Below, piece after piece: positions 10,975-21,099 of a DNA stretch of 64,000 bases. Below the pieces are notes generated by a model. It searched no databases. It saw only the letters and a program-made list of their open reading frames with translations, and was not told where the DNA came from. Every line of letters begins with the position of its first letter. Within the stretch, counting starts at the first letter, position 1. The stretch covers positions 930,001 through 994,000 of the forward strand of contig JADANN010000352.1 of the NCBI GenBank assembly GCA_018806985.1. The letters are read 5' to 3'. The position numbers and the translations under genes are program-made. The DNA comes from Angiostrongylus vasorum (lineage: Eukaryota > Nematoda > Chromadorea > Rhabditida > Metastrongylidae).

Positions 10975-11012
10975 GCTGACATTTCGACGGTTGCGCCTCC
11001 TTAATAGCCTAG
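10975..11012 (-). ncRNA. decayed hammerhead-like motif of a Penelope-like element
   Basis: The minus strand reads ...ctattaaggaggcgcaaccgtc, gaaa, tgtc, agc. The 3' half (GAAA plus a GTC and AGC closing strand) is conserved; the first core block CTGANGA is mutated to CTATTAA. It lies downstream, on the same strand, of the GIY-YIG remnant, as expected for the end of one element. Confidence 0.45.
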
Positions 11013-11169
11013 AAAGCTCCAATAACACGAGGTGTACTAAGTCAAACACTTTCATAACCTACGCAGAAAGAAAACTTGATACCTAAATTCTTCTGCATTT
11101 TTTACGTCTTTGTGTTCTTTTAAGGATAGCAGCTGCACAGGCTCCTAAATGGGTTAGGAATGTGCCCGC

Positions 11170-11640
11170 CCCCGTTGGAAAAAAATCAGCCTGAGATATG
11201 GTTCAGGGTGACACGTTATCACAAGGCACTTCTCCTTGCCATTCTCTTTTGGATTTTTCGAAATTACCCTCCAAGAGTCTTACGCGCTGATGTTTCGGAT
11301 TCTTGTGCGAGGATAGTGGCTTTTACTTCAAAATCTCCGTTATGTTTCTGTGTTCTATGTGAACCCAGTATAGACTTTTTTTGCTCTGCGTTTACTATCT
11401 AGGTGTTTTTCAATAGAGGCGCAGAGTGCTCTTCCAGTTTCGCCAACGTACTTGTCCCCATACAAGAGATTAAGTACACTGTGCTCGAACTCATCCAATC
11501 TCTACCGTCAGGGCATATTATGCAATTTTATGTCTCGCAAAGGAGGTCATACAATCGGAAACTAGACGGTGTCTTAGGGTGTTCGTTAGTATTTCAGTGT
11601 TACCGATTTCTCCAAACCAGCTTTTTCTTCTAGAAACGCA
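11170..11640 (-). pseudogene. Penelope-like element GIY-YIG endonuclease remnant
   Basis: The minus strand encodes YGDKYVGETGRALC (11421-11462), followed by SIEKHLDSKRRAKK. This matches the Y-x-GETGR-L-x-x-R/S-I-x-x-HL core of the GIY-YIG domain at the C-terminus of Penelope-like retroelement proteins. Just upstream, YDLLCE- and CPDGRD-like fragments appear in shifting frames, which fit the zinc-binding segment before that domain. Stops and frameshifts break it, for example a TAG right after KVYTGFT. A hammerhead-like remnant follows 160 bp downstream on the same strand. The reverse-transcriptase domain was not found, so this is a 5'-truncated, dead copy. It lies in an otherwise gene-poor stretch. 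Confidence 0.7.
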
Positions 11641-12279
11641 TCATAGCTGTGTTTGTTTCTTTGAAAATGAAGGCCAAGATAAACAAGACCTTATTTCCGC
11701 TAGACTTATCCCTAAGTGGCGTCGCTTTTCCTGACAATCTATCCTGAGGAGCTACCACCGTTTCGTAGCCATTAGAATTGGTTATTTTACGTGCCGAGCT
11801 CAGGAATTCCTTCTTCTATTGTCTTCCTGTACACGCACTGGTGACTCTCTGAAACATTTTTCTCATAGCAGCCCTTTTTGTGTGTGACGGTGAGAGGAGG
11901 TATAATGAACCACTATTTTGTTATTACTTAGTTTCTGAGACCATTTTGTAGTGTAGGCGCTTTCGGATAGGTTAACTATGAAGCTCAAAAATAGAATGCG
12001 GTTAATTTCGGTTTCTCTTGGGTGAATTTTATGTCCTCTGATTGTTCATCCAACACCCTAATTATTTCAAAAGGCAGTTCAAAAATTGGCGTCAGTCGCT
12101 CTCCCATTGCCAGCTATCTCATTAGTTCTTAATACTTCCTGGAACGTCTGAAGATTGAGCAGTTTAGGAACTCCTTTAGTAGGGCTATCAAGTGCTGAAT
12201 CGTTAAGTCATACATGTTCATTGGTGGTACTCGATATGCTCGATATGTCTATCGAATACTTCTCGTTCACTTAGGACAA

Positions 12280-12567
12280 TGAAAGGATAAAGCTCTCGGT
12301 GTTGATCAATCCCTGAGGGATGCGCCATGCGTTCGACTTCATTAAGTATCGTTAGAGGTGATTGAATGTATATCTGGCCTTTACAATGACTGGCGGCAGC
12401 CTACTGATGTATTCGAGCCAGTGCTGTTATCCTCCCAGAAAAGTCTCGTACCAATTTGCCAACCCCGGAGAGATGGAAGGCTTGGTGGGCCATGGGCGTG
12501 GGGATCGATTCCACGTGTGCGTCCAGTGGTGCCTCCAACGACTGCGCTACACGCACCCCTAAGACAA
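12280..12567 (-). repeat. SINE family A copy
   Basis: Full-length: aaaggataaagctctcgg at the 3' end, and the complement of gggtgcgtgtagcgcagtcg at the head. Two overlapping minor + frames inside it are artefacts of the repeat. Confidence 0.85.
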
Positions 12568-12589
12568 TAACTGTCGTGATCTCAATAGA

Positions 12590-12665
12590 TGGTTCTCGGT
12601 ATTCTTGTTGAGCAAGCCCGAGATGTTACTTTTAATACCAACTTGGTCGTGGGAATTACTACAGA
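12590..12665. repeat. Penelope-type terminal sequence fragment
   Basis: tattcttgttgagcaagc and ttggtcgtgggaattactac match the end sequence seen at 22.66-22.76 kb. The fragment lacks the hammerhead core. Confidence 0.45.
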
Positions 12666-12736
12666 TACTGAAAGAATACAGACTTCTACCATTTTCTTAC
12701 GGTAGATGCCAATCATTCTGATTTATTCTATTCCAG

Positions 12737-12907
12737 AGTCGATCAACTCGACTTATTGCCAGAAATGAAGACTTTGACAGGTATACTCTTCGACTCCATG
12801 GTTTTTTGAGATAGAATTTTCACTGAGGTTGGTTTTCAGGACTTTCTGTTTTAATTAACTTTGGAGATATTGCTTTTACTAGATATTTAGCACCCTCTCG
12901 TGGATAG
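12737..12907 (+). CDS. possible last two exons of a gene, unknown product
   Basis: Exon 12737-12780 (acceptor ttattctattccag, donor gtatactc) encodes VDQLDLLPEMKTLTG in entry phase 2, exit phase 1. After a 59-bp intron ending gaggttggttttcag, exon 12840-12907 enters in phase 1 and runs 21 codons to TAG. The phases agree. They could be the 3' end of the gene whose exons end at 9634, but an extra exon (entry phase 1, exit 2) would be needed and I did not find it. No family is recognised. Confidence 0.35.
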
Positions 12908-12909
12908 TG

Positions 12910-13565
12910 ATTTTACAACTAGTTTTGACGAGTTATCAATTCATAAGTTCTGACACAGATAATGAAATTTAGAAGTGGTTAAAATCACGTTAAAACTGCA
13001 ATGAGTAGATGATTAGTTCACGTATCATGTACTAAATAACTGAACGATTAGTGAAGGCAAGCATTTCGCTGCCCGTTACGGTATACTCACTTCAACGACG
13101 CTTTTCAGGTTGCTGAGGCAGAGGAAACAAATGAAACAGTTATCATATCGCTTCATCCGTTTTAAAACTGTCGGCTTATGCTATAGTGTCGTCTGATTTA
13201 AACTTTCCTTTTCATGAAAGCAATTGTATTGCGAATGAAAACCTTTGGAAGCTAGTGTAAAACATTTAAGGTCAGTCGAAACTGAAGATTTCACAGCAGA
13301 ACTTAACTAGAACGCCAAATATATCGAATAGTGTGAAAAATATGATTCCACACATTTATCTGAAACTAGGTTCTCTAAGAAATCTTAATTCTTATTGCAA
13401 AAATGAAAACAAGCTTTCAGAAGAAAGAGAAAGAGAAAAAGGAGAGGAAGAGAGAGAAAGAGGCAGAGAGAGGGGTGGTAGGAAATTCTCTAGTGCTTTA
13501 GTGATCTGAGGCAGTAATAGGATTAAAATGGTTGAATGGCAAAGTAAGTTATTATAAGTTTAAGT
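12910..13565. other. unique sequence with a polypurine tract
   Basis: Apart from the micro-exon candidate, the only structure is a purine-only-like run of about 65 bp (gaaagagaaagag...gagagaggg) at 13420-13484. Confidence 0.5.
13091..13112 (-). CDS. possible 22-nt micro-exon
   Basis: On the minus strand a very strong acceptor (tttcctctgcctcag) is followed after 22 nt by a strong donor (gtgagtatac). One frame is open, giving NLKSVVE, with entry phase 2 and exit phase 0. No flanking exons were found, so it could be chance. A competing + reading (acceptor cttttcag, 18 codons to TAA at 13163) overlaps it. Confidence 0.25.
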
Positions 13566-13569
13566 TACT

Positions 13570-13960
13570 TCACAACGGTGTATCGCTCATCGTGGCTGGG
13601 AGGTGTTCCTGGGTGTCATGCTGCGATGTACAGCGGCAGATTCATCCCCCTCGGCAGGGTCCCGCAAGCTGAGAAGGAGTCTGGCGTTTTCACCAGGAAG
13701 CCTAGCTAAAAGTAAGCCCATACCAGTATCCATCACCATCCTGGTATCAAACTATTCTGCATGTTGACAAATCTCCCGCTGATGCACAAGAGCGGCGAAT
13801 ACTTGTGGTGGTGACGACCTGGGGCAAACTTGGCCAGGCTGAGGTGGGGACTCTAAGGAAACATCATGGCTAATCCAGCAAGACTCCGAAAAATTGGAGA
13901 ATATGTTGGGGTCCCGGACAAACCGGTGAGGGCGGGTCGTACTAGTATTTCAATTATGAG
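13570..13960 (-). repeat. repeat family C copy
   Basis: Full-length but more diverged: the shared frame is broken. It keeps ggtgttcctgggtgtcatg and tcggcagggtcccgcaagc. Confidence 0.8.
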
Positions 13961-13967
13961 AATGGTA

Positions 13968-14250
13968 AAATTTTCGGCCCTTGATCAATTTCTGAGAAAT
14001 GCGCAGCGTATTCCAGTTCGTTGAACATCGTAGAACTGATGAAAAATTATTCGGCCTTTATAATAACTCGCATTGCTTGCTGATATATCAAATGTGTGTT
14101 TTTGTTATCCCAGACGAGTCTGCTTGCAAAACTATTCTAGAGGAATGAAAAGCTTAGTGAACACAGGGTGCAGAGTCGAACCAGACGGTGACCCAGTGTG
14201 TGCTGCAGGGTACCTCTAGCCCATGCACTTTTTGCGCCCTAGTAATATGA
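13968..14250 (-). repeat. SINE family A copy, diverged
   Basis: Directly abuts the family-C copy. It keeps the tail-proximal cggcccttgatcaatttctg and the head complement of gggcgcaaaaagtgcatggg. The central block is decayed. Confidence 0.65.
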
Positions 14251-14610
14251 TTACACATTGTTTAAAATGTCCACAAACGTTTCGAAAATTTTAAGGAATC
14301 TTAGGAAATTTTGTCGTTTGAACGCGTGAGTAAGCAGGAGACAAATGGTAGAGTGCAAGGAGGCTTAGCCTGAGAAATCGACGACGTTAGAAAATGAGTC
14401 CTAAATGTAGCCCGTTCACAAGTCTAAGTATTTTTTTGGACAAATCCAACATGTATTTGCTTAATATAGTGCATTATCGAAAATCTCTTTATTCATAAAA
14501 GCAGAAGTAGAAAACGTATGGAGTCATTCGAGCTTAAACGAAACCAATTAGAAATCGAGCAGGAGCACTGCTTTTCACTGCGAGTGGCTATAGCTGTCGT
14601 TACCTATCGC

Positions 14611-14995
14611 ACCTCCCAACGGCTTTCCGTCTCATCGCGGCTGGGAGTTATTCCTGGTTGTCGGGCTGCGATGTGCAGGTGAGTAGATTCATCGCTCCAG
14701 CAGGCTCTCCCAAGCTGAGAAGGAGTCCGGCTTTTCCAACAGGAGGTCCAGCTAAGAGTAAACCAATACTAGTATCCATCATCGTCCTGGTGTGAAACTA
14801 CTCCCACGGTCGCGAGTCTCCCTCTGATCCACAAAGGCGGCGACTAGCTGTGGTGGTGACGTCCTAGTGCAGACTTTAGCCAGGCTGAAATTGGGACTCC
14901 AGAAAACACAATTGCTATACCAGCATAACTCCGAAAAAAAGAAAAAATTGCTGGGGGCCCGCGTAATCAGTGAAGACGGCCATCGAAGCATGCTT
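14611..14995 (-). repeat. repeat family C copy
   Basis: Starts with acctcccaacggctttcc. The central part, including the complement of gatcagagggagactcgcga, is kept. A 74-codon frame remains open on the minus strand. Confidence 0.8.
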
Positions 14996-15189
14996 GTTTC
15001 CATGTATCGCTGCCATTCAGTGATTTGATTTCATAATTTGTCAAAACTTCGTCTAAAGAATATGGCCATTTAGAATGTCTCACTTATCCTGTCCATTTTT
15101 TTCTTTCTCTCATTCGGAACTCATAATTGAACTGCCCAATTATTTTCTCCTCTTTTTGTTTCTTTCTAAGAGATGAGGCGCTAATTGGT

Positions 15190-16050
15190 CTATGCATGCG
15201 CTCTGTACACATATTATCTCTTCTCTGCCGTCGTCTGACGTATTTAGTAACAAAGTCTTAGCTCCTGACGCTGTAGTTTCCATGTTCTTGTTAAGCAAAC
15301 ACAAGGTGCTACCTTATTCTTCATTTCCGGTAAAGCTTACGTTTTGGCGACATAGCCTTCTTCAGGGCCTGGAAGGGTATGCTGATACACAATCTGCAAC
15401 GCCCAACACTTCAATAGCACATACAGAAAGATGCAAATCTATATGTTAATCACATGATCAACAACCCTCTAAAATCCCACCGCTTATTACGTGCCTTCCA
15501 CCAAGAAGAACAGCTGATCAGAGTCACATATGGTCGATGAGTGGATCATCCCACACCAGAAGTCGATTAGAAGGTACGGAGTTAAATCACGTGTGATCTC
15601 TGGGCATTGCTCTCTGCTATTCATTTCAAGGTTTTTGGCATTTGTGTGCTGTAGTTTCTTTTTGTAGAGGGACTATCATTTCATGTTGCTTCATACACTT
15701 AATGCCGATCCCCTCGCTGAATGATGTTCTCGGACATACTTCCCTACCAGCTTTCATTTGTTGGTGTTCACCATCTCATCAAAAAAATCTTACCATTGAT
15801 ATTGTTGGGACGTTTTCGCAGTGACCAGGAGCGTAGGTTGTGGACGACGTTTGGTCAGCATTTAGTTCATCTTCTTCACCTACCTGTGGAGAACTCCCTA
15901 GATGAGATCCTTCTTTTCGTTGCCTATAAGTCGTTCGATATCGTGTCCTGTTCTGAACGTTCACTGGATGTGGTCAGCAATCTTCTCATTCCATATTCAT
16001 TAACGTCTTCTGCTATTTTATTAAACATTATACAACCTTCCTTAGTCTGA
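15190..16050 (-). repeat. Penelope-like element fragment
   Basis: The minus strand carries a decayed hammerhead-like block at 15332-15372 (ccctgaagaaggc, tatgtc, gcc, aaaacgtaagc). On its 5' side lies sequence with coding-like remnants (…KIADHIQ…, KSHRLLRAFHQEEQ on +). The segment cacatacagaaagatg recurs next to the hammerhead pair at 22.5 kb. The part beyond 15.6 kb is assigned by context only. Confidence 0.45.
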
Positions 16051-16430
16051 ACATTTACATGTGTAGTCTCTTTCGGAAACTTAGAATCTCATAGTTAGCA
16101 ACTTGTTGAAAAAGTGCTATGTAGGGCGGTAAGTGTAGTAGCTGCTAGTGGAAATTAGGGTCTTCGAGTCAGTTCTCGGCACCTTGTGATCACTAGGTTT
16201 GAGTAGGATGTTCTGACTTCGTAAAAGTTGCCACGCGGGACTTTTTTTCGTAGTTGTCGCAGAGTAATATCTCAAACGTGGGTAGTTAAACCGTTTATAA
16301 CCATGATAATTCAAGAATAACGAAATATGAACATCGGTACAATACAGGTTGCAATATGGTATCATGATCAATAAGTGAGGGTCAGGCGGGTTAGTATCTT
16401 TGTGATAGGTTGGCGAACAGTGTCATGTTC

Positions 16431-16644
16431 TCTGGAGCGCAGGTGCCTATGGACCCGAACGAAGGACCCGCATGGTGTGGTGGTGAGCGCGCTACTCCCC
16501 GGAAAGGACAATAGCGCGTTCGTTCCCTCACCATAGGCACCTGCGGTCCAGAGTTTTGCAAATATCTCAGCATCATTAAAGTTATATTTCGCAATATATA
16601 CCCTGCCGCTAAAAGGAGTAGGCAGTAAATAATAAGTCAAAAAA
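16431..16644 (+). repeat. SINE family B copy with short 5' fold-back and target-site duplication
   Basis: Bounded by 11-bp direct repeats agtgtcatgtt (16419-16429 and 16645-16655). Its first 23 bases (ctctggagcgcaggtgcc...) are the reverse complement of its own internal bases at about 16527-16549, apart from one mismatch. The tRNA-like head (A box tggtgtggtgg, B box gcgttcgttccc) follows; the 3' end is gtaggcagtaaataataag plus an A run. Confidence 0.85.
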
Positions 16645-16659
16645 AGTGTCATGTTTCAT

Positions 16660-17030
16660 TTAGAATACATCAATAGTGTCTTAAGATTTAGGTACATTTA
16701 AGGGATTCATATGAGGCTGTAATAGCTGATTCACAAACAACAATACTATAGGATTACACTATATGTAGGCTTGTGATGTCGTTCTGATGAGGTTATGTGT
16801 TAACTTGTAAGTAGGTTGCGGTTAGATTAACGTATTAAAGAGTACATGCAAGCGTATAACTATAATGCAATGAGGTTAATATGAACACACAATAGAGTTA
16901 GCGTGTTTAGAGGAACACGACAGAAAGGTTAACATACAACAGTAACCACGTGCATTAAGAGTTAACACTTTGATTAACTACGTGGTGCATCTCACATGAT
17001 GAACAGGTGGGGGAGGTGGGAAACGATATT
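16660..17030. other. unique sequence with scattered GTTA words
   Basis: Contains repeated short words (ggttaacat, gagttaacac, gaggttaatat) in irregular spacing. No gene or known repeat was seen. Confidence 0.3.
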
Positions 17031-17037
17031 GACTCAC

Positions 17038-17126
17038 GGGGCAATTTAAATGTCTTCTGGAGGAGACGGTGTCCTGGCAGTGGTCCAGAACTTTCACCGA
17101 AATCATCAATCGCCTTCTACATTCAG
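17038..17126 (-). CDS. possible internal exon, unknown product
   Basis: On the minus strand a strong donor (gtgagtcaatat) ends 29 open codons, entry phase 1 and exit phase 0: AECRRRLMISVKVLDHCQD then TVSSRRHLNCP, with three cysteines. The frame is open further upstream, so the true acceptor may lie before the cgagacag used here, which has a poor pyrimidine tract. Coding-like composition is the main support. Confidence 0.3.
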
Positions 17127-17479
17127 CTGTCTCGTGATGGTTTCGAGCAGGGACAACACACAAAGGTTCCGATTGCATGCAAAGAGTTTGGGTCACAAAG
17201 GATGTTTGCGATAAGCAAAGTTTCTCTCAATCAAGTGAAAATGTTTACATGATGCAAGATCTCAAAGCGATGTGAGAAACCACGAATGTGATTACAACAG
17301 ACCTACGATATGAAGAAAAAATAGTAACTATTCTGGCAATAGTTGCTACAGTAAGTATTAACAATTGAAGTTTTAATAATATGCATGGAATAAATCGTTC
17401 TCTGTGATGAATAATATAATTTGTCCATTCCTACATATTCTATTATTCTTGCTTACTTATCTTATTCCTTTTCTAGAGG

Positions 17480-20400
17480 AATCTTCTCGAAGGCCACGCA
17501 TCTCCCCTCATACGAGGGATCTCGGGACGCTTAGTCACGAGGCTACGTGGGGCATCGCCAGGTGGCGGATAGCGGTTAATCGCGGACCAAAGGCGACCTT
17601 TGCTTCCCCTGTGACGCAGGTGATCCAGTGGATGGACTCCCTGTTTCTGCTGCGCCGATTTGGCGAATACTTTCTATGTTTGCTAGGCGTATTCATGCAT
17701 GCGTGTTTGGGTGCGTTCCCTCTTGTGCGGATTGTATTCTACGAGTCAATTCGGCCAAAAGCCTGCAATTAAGTGACAGGGAATTATATGGGAGGCGGAT
17801 AGGAGTCACCTCCAACAAATAAGCTCCATGTCCACTCTACGATAGCCTGGCAAGCTACCCGTGAGTACGACCCAGCCCCCACGTTCAGAGCCCAGCAAGC
17901 TATACGTGGGTATCAAAATGCTAAACACAGTAAAAACGGGCCTCATTCTCGTGACCCCGAAAGAGCCCCCCAATATCGCAGCGTTGGGTAGGACGAGTAC
18001 GGAGAGGCTGATAAAATCTCAGGTCCCAATGGAAGGTGCCTTGATTACAAAGAACTATAGTGACGATCTGTACCTACAATGCACATGCACTCGCATCCGA
18101 GTCTTCGATAGAAGAATTGCTCATGCAAGCAAGAAGGATTAGGTACGACGTCATCGGCCTGGCTGAGACGAGGCGACGCCACCCATTCAACGCCGTCTAT
18201 GACAGCAGAGAAGAACTGTTCCTCGGAACATGCGACAGTAGAACAGTCGGCGGAGTCGGTGTCCTCGTCAACACGAGTTTGTCCATAAACATTAATTCAT
18301 TCGAACAACTGACGACACAACCCGAATCGGACGTTTACGACTGAAATGATGTGGATCAATACCGGCTTTGACAATATTCGTTGTTTACGCACCGACATCA
18401 AACTGTGACGAAGAAGAAGTCAAAGCTTTCTATATGGACTTGGAGAAGTTCTACAGAGAAGACCACACATTCCTCAAGGTCATCATTGGAGATTTCAACG
18501 CAAAGACTGGGCCCAAGGAGAAGGTCTAAAGAACGTCACATTGGGACCCACAGATTAGAATGGAACGAACAGGGTGAGCGGCTATCTGAATTTATCATGA
18601 CGACCAAGACTATCCATGGTAACTCGCAATTCCCAGAAAGCCCCACCCTCAACGTTGGACGTGGGAGTCTCCCAGTGGAGAGTACCATAACGAAATAGAC
18701 CACATCATAGTAAATAGAAGGTCTTTGCCTAACCGATGTCGCTGTTGTCCCAAAATTCTACACGGGATCAGACCATCATCTCCGTGCAAGACTCTATTTC
18801 TCGCAGAAAGTAGAAAAAGCTGCTAAATTGAAAAACCGAAAGTCCCAGAACCACCACAAAGTGGGGCTTATTCAATTCATTAGTCGGCTGTTGGGAAGAT
18901 GCCGTTGTCGACAACATCGACGAAGAATACGATCGGCTCATTCAACATCTTCCCGTTAGCGCTACGAAAGCTGAGAGTTCGAAAGTCACCAAGAGACGTT
19001 TGTCTCTAGGAACACTCGAGCTAATACGCCAGCGTGGAATCGCACGAGCTGCAGGCAACCGCGAACTAACGTCCGAACTAACTGCAAAACAATGCAGACA
19101 GGCGATAAAAGAAGATCTTAAAGGAGAGAAGAGCAGCAGTAACTGTCGAAGCTGCAGAGGCTGGGAAAAGCACTCGCAAAGCCCACCGAAGCTTCGCCAC
19201 TTACAAGACCAAAATGATTGAACTCCAGCGCCCAGACGGAACAGTTACAGCGTCCAGAAAGGCAATGGAGAAAACCACTCACGAATACTACTCAGATCTC
19301 TTCGATAGCCACGTCCACCTTCCGTCATATGACACTAAAGGAGGATGGATATGTTGTACAAGCGGTTCTCCCTTCCGAAATCCGACGTGCCGTTTCGTCG
19401 GTGAAAAATCGAACAACACCAGGTCCGGACAGGATAAGATCAGAACACCTGAAGAACCCTCCGCCAGTCCTCGTAAACGCACTGGCTCGGCTCTTCACAC
19501 GTTACCTGTCTGAATGCATGGTCCCTACTCATTGGAAGACCAGCAAGACCGTGTTATTGTTCAAGGTGACCTACACGATATCGGCAACTATCGTCCAGTC
19601 TGTCTGCTTGCTCTCTATCATCTACAAGCTTTTCACTCGAGTCTTTCTGAACAGGATTGACAGAACACTGGACGAAGGAGCAAACATGTGAGCAAAACAG
19701 GGTTTTCGAAAAGTTGTAGTATCGCGAGAGTACAAAAGAGCACTCTGTCTCACTTTAATCGATTTAAAGAAAGTCTTTGACTCAATTTATATAGAAGCAG
19801 TCATGGAATGCTTTGATAGTCAAGGAGTCCCTATTCGGTACATAAAGATTCTTCGTGAACATTGACGTCAAAAGGAGGTTAGGCGAGGCGATACCATCTC
19901 GCCAAAATAATTTACCGCCACCCTCCAAAACGTCATGCGAACACTGGAAAGGGATGACATGGGGGTGAAAATGATGGTTGGCAGTTAAACCATCTTTACC
20001 ATCTTCGCTTTGCTGATGACATCGTCCTTATAACACCGAACATTAGCCAAGCGGAACGTATGCTTGCCGACTTTGATAAAGCCTGTGGAAAGATTAGTCT
20101 TCGACTAAACCTCACAAAACGATGTTCAAGAAGAACGGATTGGTTTCATATGCCCGATTCACGCTCAACGGAACGAATATCTTCGAATGCTGCAGTTATG
20201 TCTATCTAGGGTCGGGAAATCAATATGACGAACGACTTAGCTCCAGAGCTGAGCAGAAGGAAACGAGGGGGCTTGGGGAGCTTTCAAGACCATCGAGGAT
20301 GTAGTGAAGAGAACAAAGAACACCCGACTCCGTGGCCCACCTTTTCGACTCAACGGTACTTCCTGCCCCTAACGTATGCGTTAGAAACCTGGTCGCTGCG

Positions 20401-20812
20401 CGGAGTTGAAAGGACGATGCTAGGAGTATCCCGTTTCACATAAGTAAGGGATGGGATTCGAAGCTCCGAGCTGCGATCAACGATCAAAAATCAAAGATGC
20501 CGTTCTGTACGCCCAACAGTCGAAGATAAGGTGGGCCGGACACGTAATGCCTGTGAATGACAACCGATGGACAAGAGCCGTTACTGACTGGATTCCTCGA
20601 GATGTCAAACGTACTGCAGGAAGACCAGCGACCCGATGGTCAGAGTTTTTCGCGAAGAGCCTGGAAGAGAAATGTGATGCTCGACGAGTCCCTAGAACGA
20701 GCAGAACCCACTGGGCTACTCTTGTACGCGACAAGGGAAAAATGGAAGAATTACTGGCGCCCGCTCGAGTCACTCGACGATCAACGGGACTACATGTGAT
20801 ACAGGTGATTCT
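17480..20812 (+). mobile_element. RTE-type non-LTR retrotransposon, degenerate, nearly full length
   Basis: About 3.3 kb, the usual length of RTE elements. The GC-richer leader from about 17480 to 18060 is taken as the 5' UTR. It is followed by apurinic endonuclease and reverse-transcriptase coding blocks and ends just after the stop codon in a short tail (tgatacaggtgatt), consistent with the short repeat tails of RTE elements. A family-A SINE begins within a few bases of the tail. The 5' boundary is approximate; I found no clear target-site duplication. Confidence 0.85.
18060..20799 (+). pseudogene. RTE ORF: AP endonuclease plus reverse transcriptase, frameshifted
   Basis: The protein would nick DNA and copy the element's RNA by target-primed reverse transcription. 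The endonuclease begins at [12 protein letters not shown] (18063) and includes [26 protein letters not shown] and the catalytic GSDH (18765-18776). Reverse-transcriptase blocks follow: TPGPDRIRSEHLK (about 19420), SIIYKLFTRV, TLIDLKKVFDS (about 19760), the RRGDTISPK region (about 19880) and the catalytic FADD (20009-20020). The C-terminus runs WAGHVM, then TRWSEFF, then WRPLESLDDQRDYM before TGA at 20797-20799. Stops and frameshifts occur near 18342, 18530, 18700, 19570 and 19690, and there is a deletion near 19865, so it is inactive. The short open pieces here are fragments of this one ORF. Confidence 0.9.
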
Positions 20813-20816
20813 TGAG

Positions 20817-21095
20817 GAGCGCGGGTAGTGCAGTAGTCGGAGGCTCTCAGCAACACACAGGATCGATCCCCACGCCCGTGGTCCACCAAGCCGTCCATCC
20901 CCCTGGGTCGGCAAAATTGGTACCAGGCTTACCTGAGTAATAGCAGCATTGGCTCGATGCATCGGCAGGCCACCACAAGTCATTTTAAAGGCCAAAAATG
21001 CATTCATTCGCGTGTAACGATTTTTAGTAAAGTCGAATGCAAGGCGCATCCCTCAGGGACTGTTCAACGGCGAGAGCTCTATCCTTTATCTATTC
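20817..21095 (+). repeat. SINE family A copy joined to the RTE 3' end
   Basis: The head gcgcgggtagtgcagtagtcgg begins directly after the RTE tail. The whole SINE follows in the same orientation, ending ctatcctttatctattc. A 190-codon minus frame (20477-21049) runs across the junction and is an artefact. Confidence 0.85.
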
Positions 21096-21099
21096 TTAC

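Noticed and set aside
13109..13165. + strand terminal exon encoding VAEAEETNETVIISLHPF
   Set aside because: Good acceptor and stop, but no phase-compatible upstream exon, and it overlaps a minus micro-exon with stronger sites. Left undecided, not called.
16720..17000. Telomere-like or satellite array from GTTA words
   Set aside because: Spacing is irregular and no unit repeats exactly; not enough for a claim.
20477..21049. 190-codon minus-strand ORF, the longest in the window
   Set aside because: Antisense to the RTE 3' end and the adjoining SINE; no independent support.
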